Source: Clostridium_I sp047718555 (lineage in GTDB: Bacteria > Bacillota > Clostridia > Clostridiales > Clostridiaceae). From it: a stretch of 64,000 bases of DNA. Positions 26,650 to 35,889 of the stretch are shown here, in pieces. Positions within the stretch are counted from its first letter, which is position 1; each line of letters begins with the position of its first letter. Under the pieces are notes generated by a model, which searched no databases, had not been told where the DNA came from, and was given only the letters and a program-made list of their open reading frames with translations. Position numbers and translations under genes: made by a program. The stretch is from positions 9,145-73,144 of the forward strand of contig NZ_JBDNRK010000017.1 of assembly GCF_047718555.1 (NCBI RefSeq), given 5' to 3'.

Positions 26650-29535
26650 TTAGTTAAAAGGCAAAATAATAGTTTCTCCCTTTATTATATCATTTATATC
26701 TTCTGCCACCATTGGCTTACTAAATATATATCCTTGAATAATATTACATTTTTTCCGACTTAGTATGTGAAGCTGATCCGGGGTTTCTACCCCTTCTACT
26801 ACTACTTCAATTTCTAAATTATGAGCAATATTGACTATACCATCTACTATGGCTTCTTGCTTTTTATTAAAGCATATATCATCTATAAAGGATTTATCAA
26901 TTTTTAATGTATCGATGGGTATCATCCTCAAGTAGTTTAATGATGAATACCCAGTTCCAAAATCATCTAAAGAAGTTCTAACTCCAAATTTTCTAAGCTG
27001 CCTTAATATTTCTACATTTGTGTCAAGAGATTCCATTAAAACACTTTCTGTTATCTCTATTTCTACTAGTTCTGGAGGTATCCCAGCTTCTTTTATATGT
27101 TTTTTAACCTTATCCACAAAATTACTCTGTTTAAGTTGTACTGATGAAACATTAATTGAAATACGTTTGTATCCATATCCCCTCTCTATCCATTTCATAT
27201 TTTGTTTAAATGCAGTTTTCATTACCCATTCACCTATTGGTATAATGAGTCCCGACTTTTCTGCTACAGGAATAAATTTATCGGGAGATACAAATCCCAA
27301 TTCGTTATTTTTAAGCCTTATAAGTGCTTCTGTACCTATAATTCTACCAGTTTTCAACTCTACTTGAGGTTGATAACATAAGTATATTTCATCATTATAG
27401 ATTGCATCTCTAAGAGCCTTTTCTATTTTTATATATCTGTTTAATCCCTCTGACATTTCCCCATTATAAAATTCATATTTGTTTTTTCCTGTTTCTTTAG
27501 CTTTATACATAGCTGTATCAGCATTTTTTAAAATAACATTATTATCTTTTCCATCCTTTGGAAACATACATATGCCTATACTACAAGTTATAAAAGTTTG
27601 TTTTTTATTAAGTTCAAAGCCATTATTAAATATATTTATCATATTAGTTACAAAACTTATAATCTCATTTTTTGTAGCTATATTTCGCATGAGAATTAAA
27701 AATTCATCTCCCCCAAATCTACAAACCATATTTTTATCATCTATTATGTCAGAAAATTTATCTCCTATAGTTTTTAAAAGTCTATCTCCAGCATCATGTC
27801 CCAATGAATCGTTAACTCTTTTAAAATCATCCAAATCAAAAAAAAGCACTGCACCTGTTCTATTATTTTTTTCACAAATTTTTATTTCCTTATCTAGTTC
27901 CTTAATAAATGTCAATCTATTTGGAAGCCCAGTTAGTGAGTCATAATAGGCCAACTGCCTTATCTTTTCTTCTGAATTCTTTTTAAGTGTAATATCTGAA
28001 ATTATACCTGAATATTTTATAAAGTTACCATAACTATCTTTAATAAGCTTTCCTTTATTTAAAATCCATTTGCTTTCACCTTTACTTGTAACTATCTTTA
28101 TTTCCGTTTCAAACCAAGGTGTTTTTAACTCTATATGTTTTTTTATAGCATTATACAATATTTTTCTGTATTTAGGCATAACTGCTTTTCTTATGAATTT
28201 GCTGACATTTTCCACTTTTGATATATATCCAGTTATTTCATACCACTTATCAGATACAAAAAAATCCCCAGTTTTTATATTAAATTCCCATATAGCATCA
28301 TTGCTTCCATCTAGAGCCTGCTTATATCTATCTTGACTTATCTGCAGCTCCTCTTTATTTTTAATTAATTCATCATATTGACTGCGAAGTTCTTCTTCCG
28401 TAGCTGATAATTCCTCATACACTGATGATAGCTCCTCATAACTGCTGCTGAGTCTTTTAATCATATTATTATAGTTATCTCTAAGAACTCCTAATTCATC
28501 ATTAGCTTTATACTCAAACAGCGAACTCAAATCCCCCTTTTCAGCTTTATTCATTACATTTATCAATGAATAAATAGGATCTATTATAGATTTGGATGCA
28601 AAAATACTTATAATAACTGATATTACCAATATAAATCCCGCAATGGCTATAATCATTTTTAATTCCAGAGCTGCTGGTGCATTTATCTCATCTGCATTTA
28701 TTGTTACTACTAAAGTCCATTTTAAATCTGGAATTACACTATATCCCATAAATTTGTCTACTTTATTATATGTATAACTATCTACTGCACTATAAGTTTT
28801 TGTATAATCTTTAATATTTTCAATAACATTACCAAGTTTTAAATTTTCAATTTTTGTACCTACTCTTTTCTCATCGGGATGAGCCACAATTGATCCTTCA
28901 CTGTCTACAATATATGCATAACCTGTTTCACCGTTTTTTATATTATGTATAAAATTTTCAAAATAGTCAGCATATATGCCATTTACATAAGTTCCAATTA
29001 CATTACCTTCATTATTCCTTACCGGAGCAGCTATTGCCACCACTAAATCTCCATTAACCTTTGAGTGCAACGTACCACTAACATATAAATTTCCCTTTAA
29101 AGCCTCTTTAAAATACTGTCTATCTGCCACATTAAGTTTTACAGCACTTTCATCACTACTGGCAATAACATTACCTTGCAAATCCACTACAAAGGAATGT
29201 TGAATTTCAGAAAGTTTAGCTTTTCTCTGTTTAAGTCCATTGCTCAAACTTGTTGTCTGTGGCGAATTAAAAAATGAATCATCTCTATTTATAAGTCTAT
29301 TTTCTAATGCACTTTTTACATTTAAGTTCTCTGAGGAAAGTTCTACTTCTTTTTCTTGTCCATTAATAATTGCTATTAAAGTATTACTTTCTCCTTTACT
29401 TATCTGTAATATATTATTTTTACCATTATCTATAAGAATTTTAGAAGTATGATCATATATTAAAAAGCTCACTAAAAATAAAGGTATTAAAGATAATAAA
29501 ATTATCATCAATGGCAGTCTTGTTTTAATACGCAT
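26650..29535 (-). CDS. Membrane cyclic-di-GMP protein: dCACHE-HAMP-PAS-GGDEF-EAL
   Basis: Protein of 961 residues: membrane helix about 9-28, extracellular double-CACHE sensor about 35-275, second helix about 288-310, HAMP about 312-365, coiled coil, PAS about 400-515, GGDEF about 525-690 and EAL about 705-955. The cyclase motif CRFGGDEF is intact. The phosphodiesterase motif TEALIRL, EIEITES, DDFGTGYSSL, DKSFIDD and VVEGVET are all present, so both activities look possible. The dCACHE domain (with YVSGTLHSKVNGDLVVAIAAPV) suggests sensing of a small extracellular ligand. The gene ends ten bases from the convergent diguanylate cyclase gene. Confidence 0.93.
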   Translation of the reverse strand: MRIKTRLPLMIILLSLIPLFLVSFLIYDHTSKILIDNGKNNILQISKGESNTLIAIINGQEKEVELSSENLNVKSALENRLINRDDSFFNSPQTTSLSNGLKQRKAKLSEIQHSFVVDLQGNVIASSDESAVKLNVADRQYFKEALKGNLYVSGTLHSKVNGDLVVAIAAPVRNNEGNVIGTYVNGIYADYFENFIHNIKNGETGYAYIVDSEGSIVAHPDEKRVGTKIENLKLGNVIENIKDYTKTYSAVDSYTYNKVDKFMGYSVIPDLKWTLVVTINADEINAPAALELKMIIAIAGFILVISVIISIFASKSIIDPIYSLINVMNKAEKGDLSSLFEYKANDELGVLRDNYNNMIKRLSSSYEELSSVYEELSATEEELRSQYDELIKNKEELQISQDRYKQALDGSNDAIWEFNIKTGDFFVSDKWYEITGYISKVENVSKFIRKAVMPKYRKILYNAIKKHIELKTPWFETEIKIVTSKGESKWILNKGKLIKDSYGNFIKYSGIISDITLKKNSEEKIRQLAYYDSLTGLPNRLTFIKELDKEIKICEKNNRTGAVLFFDLDDFKRVNDSLGHDAGDRLLKTIGDKFSDIIDDKNMVCRFGGDEFLILMRNIATKNEIISFVTNMINIFNNGFELNKKQTFITCSIGICMFPKDGKDNNVILKNADTAMYKAKETGKNKYEFYNGEMSEGLNRYIKIEKALRDAIYNDEIYLCYQPQVELKTGRIIGTEALIRLKNNELGFVSPDKFIPVAEKSGLIIPIGEWVMKTAFKQNMKWIERGYGYKRISINVSSVQLKQSNFVDKVKKHIKEAGIPPELVEIEITESVLMESLDTNVEILRQLRKFGVRTSLDDFGTGYSSLNYLRMIPIDTLKIDKSFIDDICFNKKQEAIVDGIVNIAHNLEIEVVVEGVETPDQLHILSRKKCNIIQGYIFSKPMVAEDINDIIKGETIILPFN

Positions 29536-29678
29536 TGTGACCTCCGCATTAGTTTAATAATAATTAATAAAAAAGCTGTCATATACATTATACTAACTTT
29601 ATCTAATTTTTTCTATTTTTTTCTAATATATTTTACAATATATCCTAATATATTCGTATTTTTATTACTAATGTAGTT

Positions 29679-29750
29679 TAGGCATATTGAAATAAATAAT
29701 TAGTCAGTATGCTAGTATCTTTGATTTACTATTTATTTTCATATTCCTTA
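29679..29750. repeat. Palindromic repeat family 1, copy 3
   Basis: Inverted ends TAGGCATATTGAAATAAATAA and ATTTATTTTCATATTCC, with a core containing CAGTATGCTAGTATC. It lies in the 354-base gap between the GGDEF-EAL gene and the hydrolase gene; apart from this repeat I see only AT-rich promoter-like DNA in that gap. Confidence 0.65.
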
Positions 29751-29889
29751 TATACTTTATTTTTATAAAACTATGGACATTTAGAAATTATAATGTTATA
29801 TTTTATATAATGCATATCGGAATACTTGGTATTATATTAGAATACTTTATATAAAAGTAAAATACTTATAAATTGGAGAGTGATTATAT

Positions 29890-30759
29890 ATGAAAATAAA
29901 AGAATTTTCACATAATGCTATAGATGGTACTTCATTATTTTTTAGAGAATGGATTCCTGATGGAAATATAAAAGGTGTAGTATGTATAATTCATGGTCTT
30001 GGTGATCACAGTAATTGGTACAAGGGATTAGTAGATTATTTCAATGCAAATAATTTTGCAGTAACAGCCTTTGACCTTAGAGGTCATGGGAAATCTGAAG
30101 GTAAAAGAGGTCATACCCCTTCCTATGAAGCTTTTATGAGCGATATAGATATATTACTAGCTTCTACTAAAAATCATTTTAAAAATTTGCCTATATTCTT
30201 CTATGGACACAGCTTTGGTGGTAACCTAACATTAAATTATGTGTTAAGACGCAGTCCAAAAATAGACGGCGTAATAATCAGTAGTCCTTGGCTTAGCCTC
30301 TATTCAAATCCTCCAAAGTCAAAACTATATTTTGCATTTTTACTTAATAAGATCTGGCCATCATTTTTAGTTGATAATATAGTTAATGAAGCCGCATTAT
30401 CTCATAATCCAGAAATTATGCAGGCCTATTCAAAAGACCCATTAACCCACAGCTGTATTTCAGCTAGACTTTTTACTGCAGCATATAAAGCAGGCCTATG
30501 GGCTATAGATAACGCTTCAAAATTCAATGTACCTTTATTACTAATTCATGGTGATTCAGATAAAATAACTTCCCCTGAGGCAAGTAAACTTTTTGCACAA
30601 AAAGTTCCTGATAATTTGTGCACTCTTAAAATTTATGAGGGATTATATCATTCTCTTCATAATGAATTATGCAATAAAAAGATATTTTCCAATATAGGCG
30701 AATGGATAGATACAAAGACCATTTTTTCTAACAAAAAACTTCTTTCGCAAGAATTATAA
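29890..30759 (+). CDS. Alpha/beta hydrolase, monoacylglycerol lipase / lysophospholipase type
   Basis: Cytoplasmic serine hydrolase of 289 residues. The family start VVCIIHGLGDHSNWYKGLVDYF (oxyanion region), the nucleophile elbow FYGHSFGGNL, the acid region LLIHGDSDKITSP and the histidine in YEGLYHSLHNE form the triad. This Hydrolase_4 group acts on monoacylglycerols or lysophospholipids; the exact substrate is not shown. The single gene has a GGAG site upstream of ATG and no partners. Confidence 0.88.
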   Translation: MKIKEFSHNAIDGTSLFFREWIPDGNIKGVVCIIHGLGDHSNWYKGLVDYFNANNFAVTAFDLRGHGKSEGKRGHTPSYEAFMSDIDILLASTKNHFKNLPIFFYGHSFGGNLTLNYVLRRSPKIDGVIISSPWLSLYSNPPKSKLYFAFLLNKIWPSFLVDNIVNEAALSHNPEIMQAYSKDPLTHSCISARLFTAAYKAGLWAIDNASKFNVPLLLIHGDSDKITSPEASKLFAQKVPDNLCTLKIYEGLYHSLHNELCNKKIFSNIGEWIDTKTIFSNKKLLSQEL

Positions 30760-30870
30760 ATTTAAAATTCCTTTTAATTCTTTCAATGAACATTGACTTA
30801 AGGCATATTCATTGATAAAGACTTCTTAAATTCAGAGTTATTAAATTTCTGTAAATCTAAGAAGTCTATT

Positions 30871-31010
30871 TTTGTCCGATGACTACCCACTCTAATACTC
30901 CCATCGCATTCTGTGAAAGTGGGAGTAAAGGGTGGCTACGTTCCTGGATAACGATTTTCCCTAAAGGACAACGATTTCTAAGTATCATAAATACTGATAC
31001 TTAGAAATCT
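30871..31010. repeat. Hairpin repeat family 2, longest copy in the window
   Basis: It starts with the family end (TCCGATGACTACCCACTC), continues with the imperfect hairpin (arms around TACTCCCATC and GTGGGAGTAAAGGGTGG) and GGATAACGATTT, then a short duplication of ACGATTT. It closes with a perfect 15-bp hairpin (30973-30987 with 30995-31009). It is in inverted orientation to the copy at 21450. It lies in the 546-base gap between the hydrolase and the moxR-like gene; the rest of that gap holds AT-rich DNA and repeat family 1 copy 4. Confidence 0.75.
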
Positions 31011-31218
31011 GTTTATATTATAATAATTATGGAAAATTCAAAAAAATTTTATTATTTAATCTTTTTAAAGTATTATAATTAATATAGTATGTAAATTATG
31101 ATTAAAAATTATGCATTTAATTAATAATATTAATAGAAAAAATTTGAACAAAATAAATATTTTATTAATAAAAGCAATTAATTAACCTATACATAACTGT
31201 AATATTATATTATGATAA

Positions 31219-31275
31219 TGGACGCTCAAATAAATAACCTGTAAGTATACTAGGTCTATTTATTTTTATATGCCT
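31219..31275. repeat. Palindromic repeat family 1, copy 4
   Basis: Inverted arms CTCAAATAAATAACC and CTATTTATTTTTATATGCC, with core AAGTATACTAGG. It lies directly upstream of the moxR-like gene, 18 bases before its ribosome site, so it is in the transcript leader or promoter. Confidence 0.65.
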
Positions 31276-31305
31276 GATATTATCAAAGGTTTGGAGGAGA
31301 TTAGT

Positions 31306-32244
31306 TTGAAAAAAGACATAGAAAATGTCATAGAAAATGTATCAAAAGTGGTAATTGGAAAAGAATCAGTAGTGCTGGATATATTAAAGGCAATTTTAGC
31401 TGGAGGACATATCCTCATTGAAGATGTGCCTGGTGTTGGTAAAACTATGTTAATAAAGGCTTTAAGCAAAAGTATAGATTTAAATTTTAACAGAATTCAA
31501 TTTACTCCAGATATACTTCCGTCCGATATTTTGGGAGTTTCTATTTATAATCCAAATACTCATGAATTTAACTTCAAAAAAGGTCCAATCTTTGCCAACA
31601 TGATTTTAGCAGATGAAATAAACAGAACTTCTCCTAAAACTCAAAGTGCACTAATTGAAGTAATGGAAGAAGGTCAAGTTAGCGATGGAAATAATACTTA
31701 CTTATTGGACTCCCCTTTTATAGTGATGGCTACTGAAAACCCCTTAGAATACTCCGGTACTTTTTCCTTGCCAGAAGCTGTACTGGATAGATTTATACTA
31801 AAATTATCTTTAGGTTATCCCACAAAGAATGAAGAGATAAAAATACTCTCTACTTATAGAACAAAAGATCCACTAGAGCACATACTGCCAGTTATAACTC
31901 TTGATGAATTAAAGCAGCATCAAAATGAGGTCAAAAAAGTAAATGTAAGCAATGGCATATATGAATTTATAGTTGATATTGTAAATAAGACAAGAAATTG
32001 TAATGAATTACTTTTAGGAGCATCTCCGCGAACTTCTATTGCATTATTAAAGATATCACAAGCAACTGCATATATACATGAAAGAAATTATGTAATTCCA
32101 GATGATGTAAAAGAAAATGTAAAAAAAGTACTTTCCCATAGAGTAATATTATCAAAAGAAGAAAAATTTAACGGCACTAATATATCGGACATTATCGACA
32201 GCATAATGAAGGAAATATCAGTACCAAATATTAAATATGCATGA
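31306..32244 (+). CDS. MoxR family AAA+ ATPase
   Basis: AAA+ chaperone-like ATPase of 312 residues. It has Walker A DVPGVGKTML, Walker B region ILADEINRTSPKTQSALIEVMEE, sensor I ATENPLEYSGTF, and a C-terminal lid with LGASPRTSIALLK. The start is TTG at 31306-31308, six bases after GGAGGAG; an upstream ATG lies inside repeat copy 4 without a ribosome site. MoxR proteins are encoded beside DUF58 and transglutaminase genes, as here. They are thought to help assemble or activate the partner complexes. Confidence 0.93.
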   Translation: MKKDIENVIENVSKVVIGKESVVLDILKAILAGGHILIEDVPGVGKTMLIKALSKSIDLNFNRIQFTPDILPSDILGVSIYNPNTHEFNFKKGPIFANMILADEINRTSPKTQSALIEVMEEGQVSDGNNTYLLDSPFIVMATENPLEYSGTFSLPEAVLDRFILKLSLGYPTKNEEIKILSTYRTKDPLEHILPVITLDELKQHQNEVKKVNVSNGIYEFIVDIVNKTRNCNELLLGASPRTSIALLKISQATAYIHERNYVIPDDVKENVKKVLSHRVILSKEEKFNGTNISDIIDSIMKEISVPNIKYA

Positions 32245-33380
32245 TAAAATTTAAGCTTTCTTTTATAATTACTTTAGCTTTACTAATTTCAGCTTACTAT
32301 TTTTATGGGAAAGAAACAATTAATTCTTTATTCTTAGTATTTTTATTAATGTTTCTAGTTTCATTACTTTCACTGCTATTTTCAAAACGATGCATAATAT
32401 CTAATTTAAATTTAAAAAGCAAGAATTTTTTTACAGGAGAGAATATAAAAATTTTCTTACATTTTCATAACAGAAGTCCATTCTTATATTCTAATGTAAA
32501 CTTTGTATCCAATTTCATTGATACAAAGGGAAATTTAAATGAAAGGGTTACTTTGCTGCCCTTTAAAAAGCTTGACATTCAATTAAATTTTAAAGCATCT
32601 TCCAGAGGAATTTATAATGCAAAAAATTATTTACTGGAGATACACGATTTATTTCTAATAGCTTCAAGAAAAATAAATTTTAATAACAACTTCACTTTCA
32701 CTGTATACCCAAGAAGTATTAAATTACCTATAGAAATTGAAAAGCTTATGGACAATGTAAGTAATTTCTATAAAAATAATTCAGATACATATACTTCTGA
32801 TACCTATTCATACATTGATAAATATATGGAAGGAGATAATTTTAAAAATATACATTGGAAATTAAGCGCTAAAAAAAATAATTTATATGTAAAAAAATTC
32901 GATACTGTAAAAAAATGTAATATTGCTATATATGTAGATATGACAAACTGCCTACTGCTGCCAAATAATTTTCATACTGTAACAGATGAAAACCTAGTTT
33001 CTTTTTCATTGTCCATAATCAAATATTTATTATTGAGAAATGAAGCTATTCACTTATATATTGAAAATTTAAAATCTTCTTCTTTCTACTTGCAAAATAT
33101 AGAAGATTATCACTCTATTTTATCCTATTATTTAGAGCACAAAAGTCTAGGAAATGGTAATTTTTTTGATAGAGTACTGCAAAAACAATTTCTAAATATT
33201 GAAAATCACAGATTTGTATTTGTAATAACTTACACAATATTACCTACCCAGGTAGAAACAATTTCAAAAATATCTGCTGATTGCGAAAGTTTAATTATTT
33301 TTACGGTTTTAGATGTATCTAATAAAACAAAGAATTTACTTCATAATATTAATGTAAAAGTAGTAAAAGTAGCCCTTTGA
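32241..33380 (+). CDS. DUF58 domain membrane protein
   Basis: Protein of 379 residues with two membrane helices near the N-terminus (about 5-22 and 28-48), a beta-rich region and the diagnostic DUF58 stretch NIHWKLSAKKNNLYVKKFD (about residues 208-226). It overlaps moxR by four bases and is followed by the transglutaminase gene 13 bases later. DUF58 proteins often have a von Willebrand A-like fold; the function is unknown, probably a partner of the MoxR ATPase at the membrane. Confidence 0.9.
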   Translation: MIKFKLSFIITLALLISAYYFYGKETINSLFLVFLLMFLVSLLSLLFSKRCIISNLNLKSKNFFTGENIKIFLHFHNRSPFLYSNVNFVSNFIDTKGNLNERVTLLPFKKLDIQLNFKASSRGIYNAKNYLLEIHDLFLIASRKINFNNNFTFTVYPRSIKLPIEIEKLMDNVSNFYKNNSDTYTSDTYSYIDKYMEGDNFKNIHWKLSAKKNNLYVKKFDTVKKCNIAIYVDMTNCLLLPNNFHTVTDENLVSFSLSIIKYLLLRNEAIHLYIENLKSSSFYLQNIEDYHSILSYYLEHKSLGNGNFFDRVLQKQFLNIENHRFVFVITYTILPTQVETISKISADCESLIIFTVLDVSNKTKNLLHNINVKVVKVAL

Positions 33381-33393
33381 AGGAAGTGATATA

Positions 33394-35640
33394 TTGAAAA
33401 AATTTTATATTCCCATAGCTGTACTAAACGTTATATTGGCTATTATTTTAATTAATAAGGCATATATTGTTATAAATATTTCCTACAAAAATATAATAGT
33501 ATTATTTGTAATAACTTTATTAGTATTTGAATTAATAAACTATATTACTACGATAAATAGAAATAAAAAAGTTCTTTTATTTTTATCGGCTGCACTTTTA
33601 CTATCTATTGTATATCTAGCTATTTACAAATACGTTTATATTACCTCATTACCTAATAATTTAATTAATTTGACATTAAAAATAAATAGCTTAACAACTA
33701 CAAACTCTCCTGTAGATTTTTCATTAATTTCTCCATTTTATATTTTGATAATACCTATATTAACATTTTTATATTTAATTCTATGCAAGTTAAATCTAGG
33801 AATAGTAGTAATATTAATTAATACCTGCCTATTGGTATTATATGATTTATTAAATTTTAATGATGCAGTAAAATATGTACTACCGCTATATATTTTTTTA
33901 ATATTTATAAATTACAGCTTATTTAAGCTTAGTACAAAGGTTAAAAAGGACTACAGTAAATCCTTAATTATCTATTATCTAATAATATGTATTATTTTTT
34001 CCACTATTATATACTGGTTTACACCTTCTAAATCTGGTGAAGAAGCAGATTTATTTCAATACAAATTTAATAATCTAGTGAATATTAATCAAAATACTCC
34101 GTCAAATTTTGCTTCCATTGGCTTAAATACAAGTAAAACATCTTTTCTTGGAAGTAAATTACAAATAAACAACATAAAGCTTTCTCTAATAAGTGGAGAT
34201 GTACCTAGTTATTTGAAAACAAAAGTGTATTATGATTACAACTATAATAGATGGATAGAAAATAGGTCTCTGCCTTCAATAAAGGCTAATCAAGTATTAA
34301 ACGCCGCTGATTCCATTTCTAATAATGGACTTGCCAAAAGAAATATTGAATATAATAAGGAGAAGGGAACTAAAATTAAAACTCTTTCCATTCAAAATTT
34401 AGACAATAGCTTTGGTGATGTTATGATGTCACCTAATTACATTACAAAAGTAATTTCTCCACAGAATTCAAGTATTTCTATGTATGATAACGAAAACTAT
34501 TTAGTAGGACAACTTCAATCTAGTTACACTATAAACTACTATGATTACAGCAATACAGAAACTACTGATGATTTTTTTAATTCACCATATAAAAATGACA
34601 TAAATAACATTTATCAAAGTATTACTCAGAATAACATGAAATACGGTATAATTAATGATTCTTTAAAATTTACCAGTTCTCAAAGGGTGCGTGAATTGGC
34701 ACATAACATAACTGCTTCAGCTTCCGATAATAATGAAAAATTAAAACTTATTAAAAACTATTTACTTAATAATTATAAATACAGCTTGCAACCTGATGCA
34801 ATGAATATTAATTCTCCAGATTATGTTGATTTCTTTTTATTCAATGAAAAAAAAGGATACTGTAAATCTTTTGCTACAGCTGCCGTAATGTTATGTAGAG
34901 CTGTTGGCATACCGGCTAGATATGTAGAAGGCTTTAAAGTGAGAGGAGAAGTAGACAATAGAGGAAGATACATTATAAGATCCTATGATGCCCATGCTTG
35001 GGCTGAAGTACTTACTTCTGCAGATAAAGGAATTTGGTCAATATTAGAAACTACTCCCACTGCCGACTATGAAAATAGTGCCGCAAATGATGTAGAGACT
35101 ATTCCACAACAAGGAAATACTTTAAATATAAAAACACCAGAACAACAAACTCAACCGCAAAGTTCCAGCGCTAATAATCAGGTAAATGTACCCAATACAG
35201 CAAGATCAGAAAACACTACTAAAGAAAAACAAAATAATTCAGATATGAAAATAAGCAATATTGATTTTATTAAAAAAATTCAAAATTACAAATATATAAT
35301 TATAATCATATGTATAATTATTTTATATATAATAATTAGTTTTATAAGAAGAAAATTCATTATTAAAAAAATAAAAAATAGTGAATCTTTAATACCTTTA
35401 TATAATTTTACGTTAAAAAGATTAAAAACCATAAATATAATAAAATATTCCTATGAAACCGACAGAGAATTTGCTCTTAGAATAAAAGACAGGTTAAATA
35501 TTCAATTCCTTGTAGAAGCTGTATATAAGGAAATATACGGAAATGAAAAAATTGTTTTAGAAAAAACTTCTATTATCACAGATGTAGAAAAAACCGTAAA
35601 AAACAATTCAAATATTTTTAAATACTATATATTTTTTTAG
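33394..35640 (+). CDS. Transglutaminase-like membrane protein
   Basis: Protein of 748 residues. The N-terminal half has about seven membrane helices (to about residue 210). An extracytoplasmic region follows with a transglutaminase/protease-like domain whose triad is visible: GYCKSFATAAVMLCRAVGIPA (cysteine), YDAHAWAEV (histidine) and ETTPTADYE (aspartate). A single helix near residues 630-650 and a cytoplasmic DUF4129-like tail end the chain. It starts at TTG 33394 behind AAGGAAGTG. Together with moxR and DUF58 it forms a common but poorly understood cell-envelope operon; the peptide substrate is unknown. Confidence 0.9.
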   Translation: MKKFYIPIAVLNVILAIILINKAYIVINISYKNIIVLFVITLLVFELINYITTINRNKKVLLFLSAALLLSIVYLAIYKYVYITSLPNNLINLTLKINSLTTTNSPVDFSLISPFYILIIPILTFLYLILCKLNLGIVVILINTCLLVLYDLLNFNDAVKYVLPLYIFLIFINYSLFKLSTKVKKDYSKSLIIYYLIICIIFSTIIYWFTPSKSGEEADLFQYKFNNLVNINQNTPSNFASIGLNTSKTSFLGSKLQINNIKLSLISGDVPSYLKTKVYYDYNYNRWIENRSLPSIKANQVLNAADSISNNGLAKRNIEYNKEKGTKIKTLSIQNLDNSFGDVMMSPNYITKVISPQNSSISMYDNENYLVGQLQSSYTINYYDYSNTETTDDFFNSPYKNDINNIYQSITQNNMKYGIINDSLKFTSSQRVRELAHNITASASDNNEKLKLIKNYLLNNYKYSLQPDAMNINSPDYVDFFLFNEKKGYCKSFATAAVMLCRAVGIPARYVEGFKVRGEVDNRGRYIIRSYDAHAWAEVLTSADKGIWSILETTPTADYENSAANDVETIPQQGNTLNIKTPEQQTQPQSSSANNQVNVPNTARSENTTKEKQNNSDMKISNIDFIKKIQNYKYIIIIICIIILYIIISFIRRKFIIKKIKNSESLIPLYNFTLKRLKTINIIKYSYETDREFALRIKDRLNIQFLVEAVYKEIYGNEKIVLEKTSIITDVEKTVKNNSNIFKYYIFF

Positions 35641-35775
35641 ATATATAAGTTTCAATTAATATTGTTCATTTAATAAATAGCCTTTGGATATCAGCTGCCT
35701 AAATACAATAATATTTTATTACGAATATAATTTATTGCAACATATATACTTGAATTTAATTCTAAGAAACATAAT

Positions 35776-35822
35776 AAAGTTGTCTTAAAATGCATTAATA
35801 TACATTATAGACAACTTTTTTC
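35776..35822 (+). terminator. Terminator of the moxR/DUF58/transglutaminase operon
   Basis: Stem AAAGTTGTCT (35776-35785) with AGACAACTTT (35809-35818) followed by TTTTTT on the plus strand, about 140 bases after the transglutaminase stop codon. Confidence 0.8.
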
Positions 35823-35889
35823 TTGTTTAATTATATATTACATAAATCCTACAATGATGCTTATACTACATTTGTAGGAGGAGATAACC

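Noticed and set aside
29536..29889. Cyclic-di-GMP riboswitch next to the signalling genes
   Set aside because: No GEMM core (for example CACAGGGCAAACC) is visible on either strand; the gap is explained by repeat copy 3 and AT-rich DNA.
30780..31300. CRISPR array
   Set aside because: Repeated pieces are two different hairpin elements present once each here, not regularly spaced direct repeats; no cas genes are nearby.
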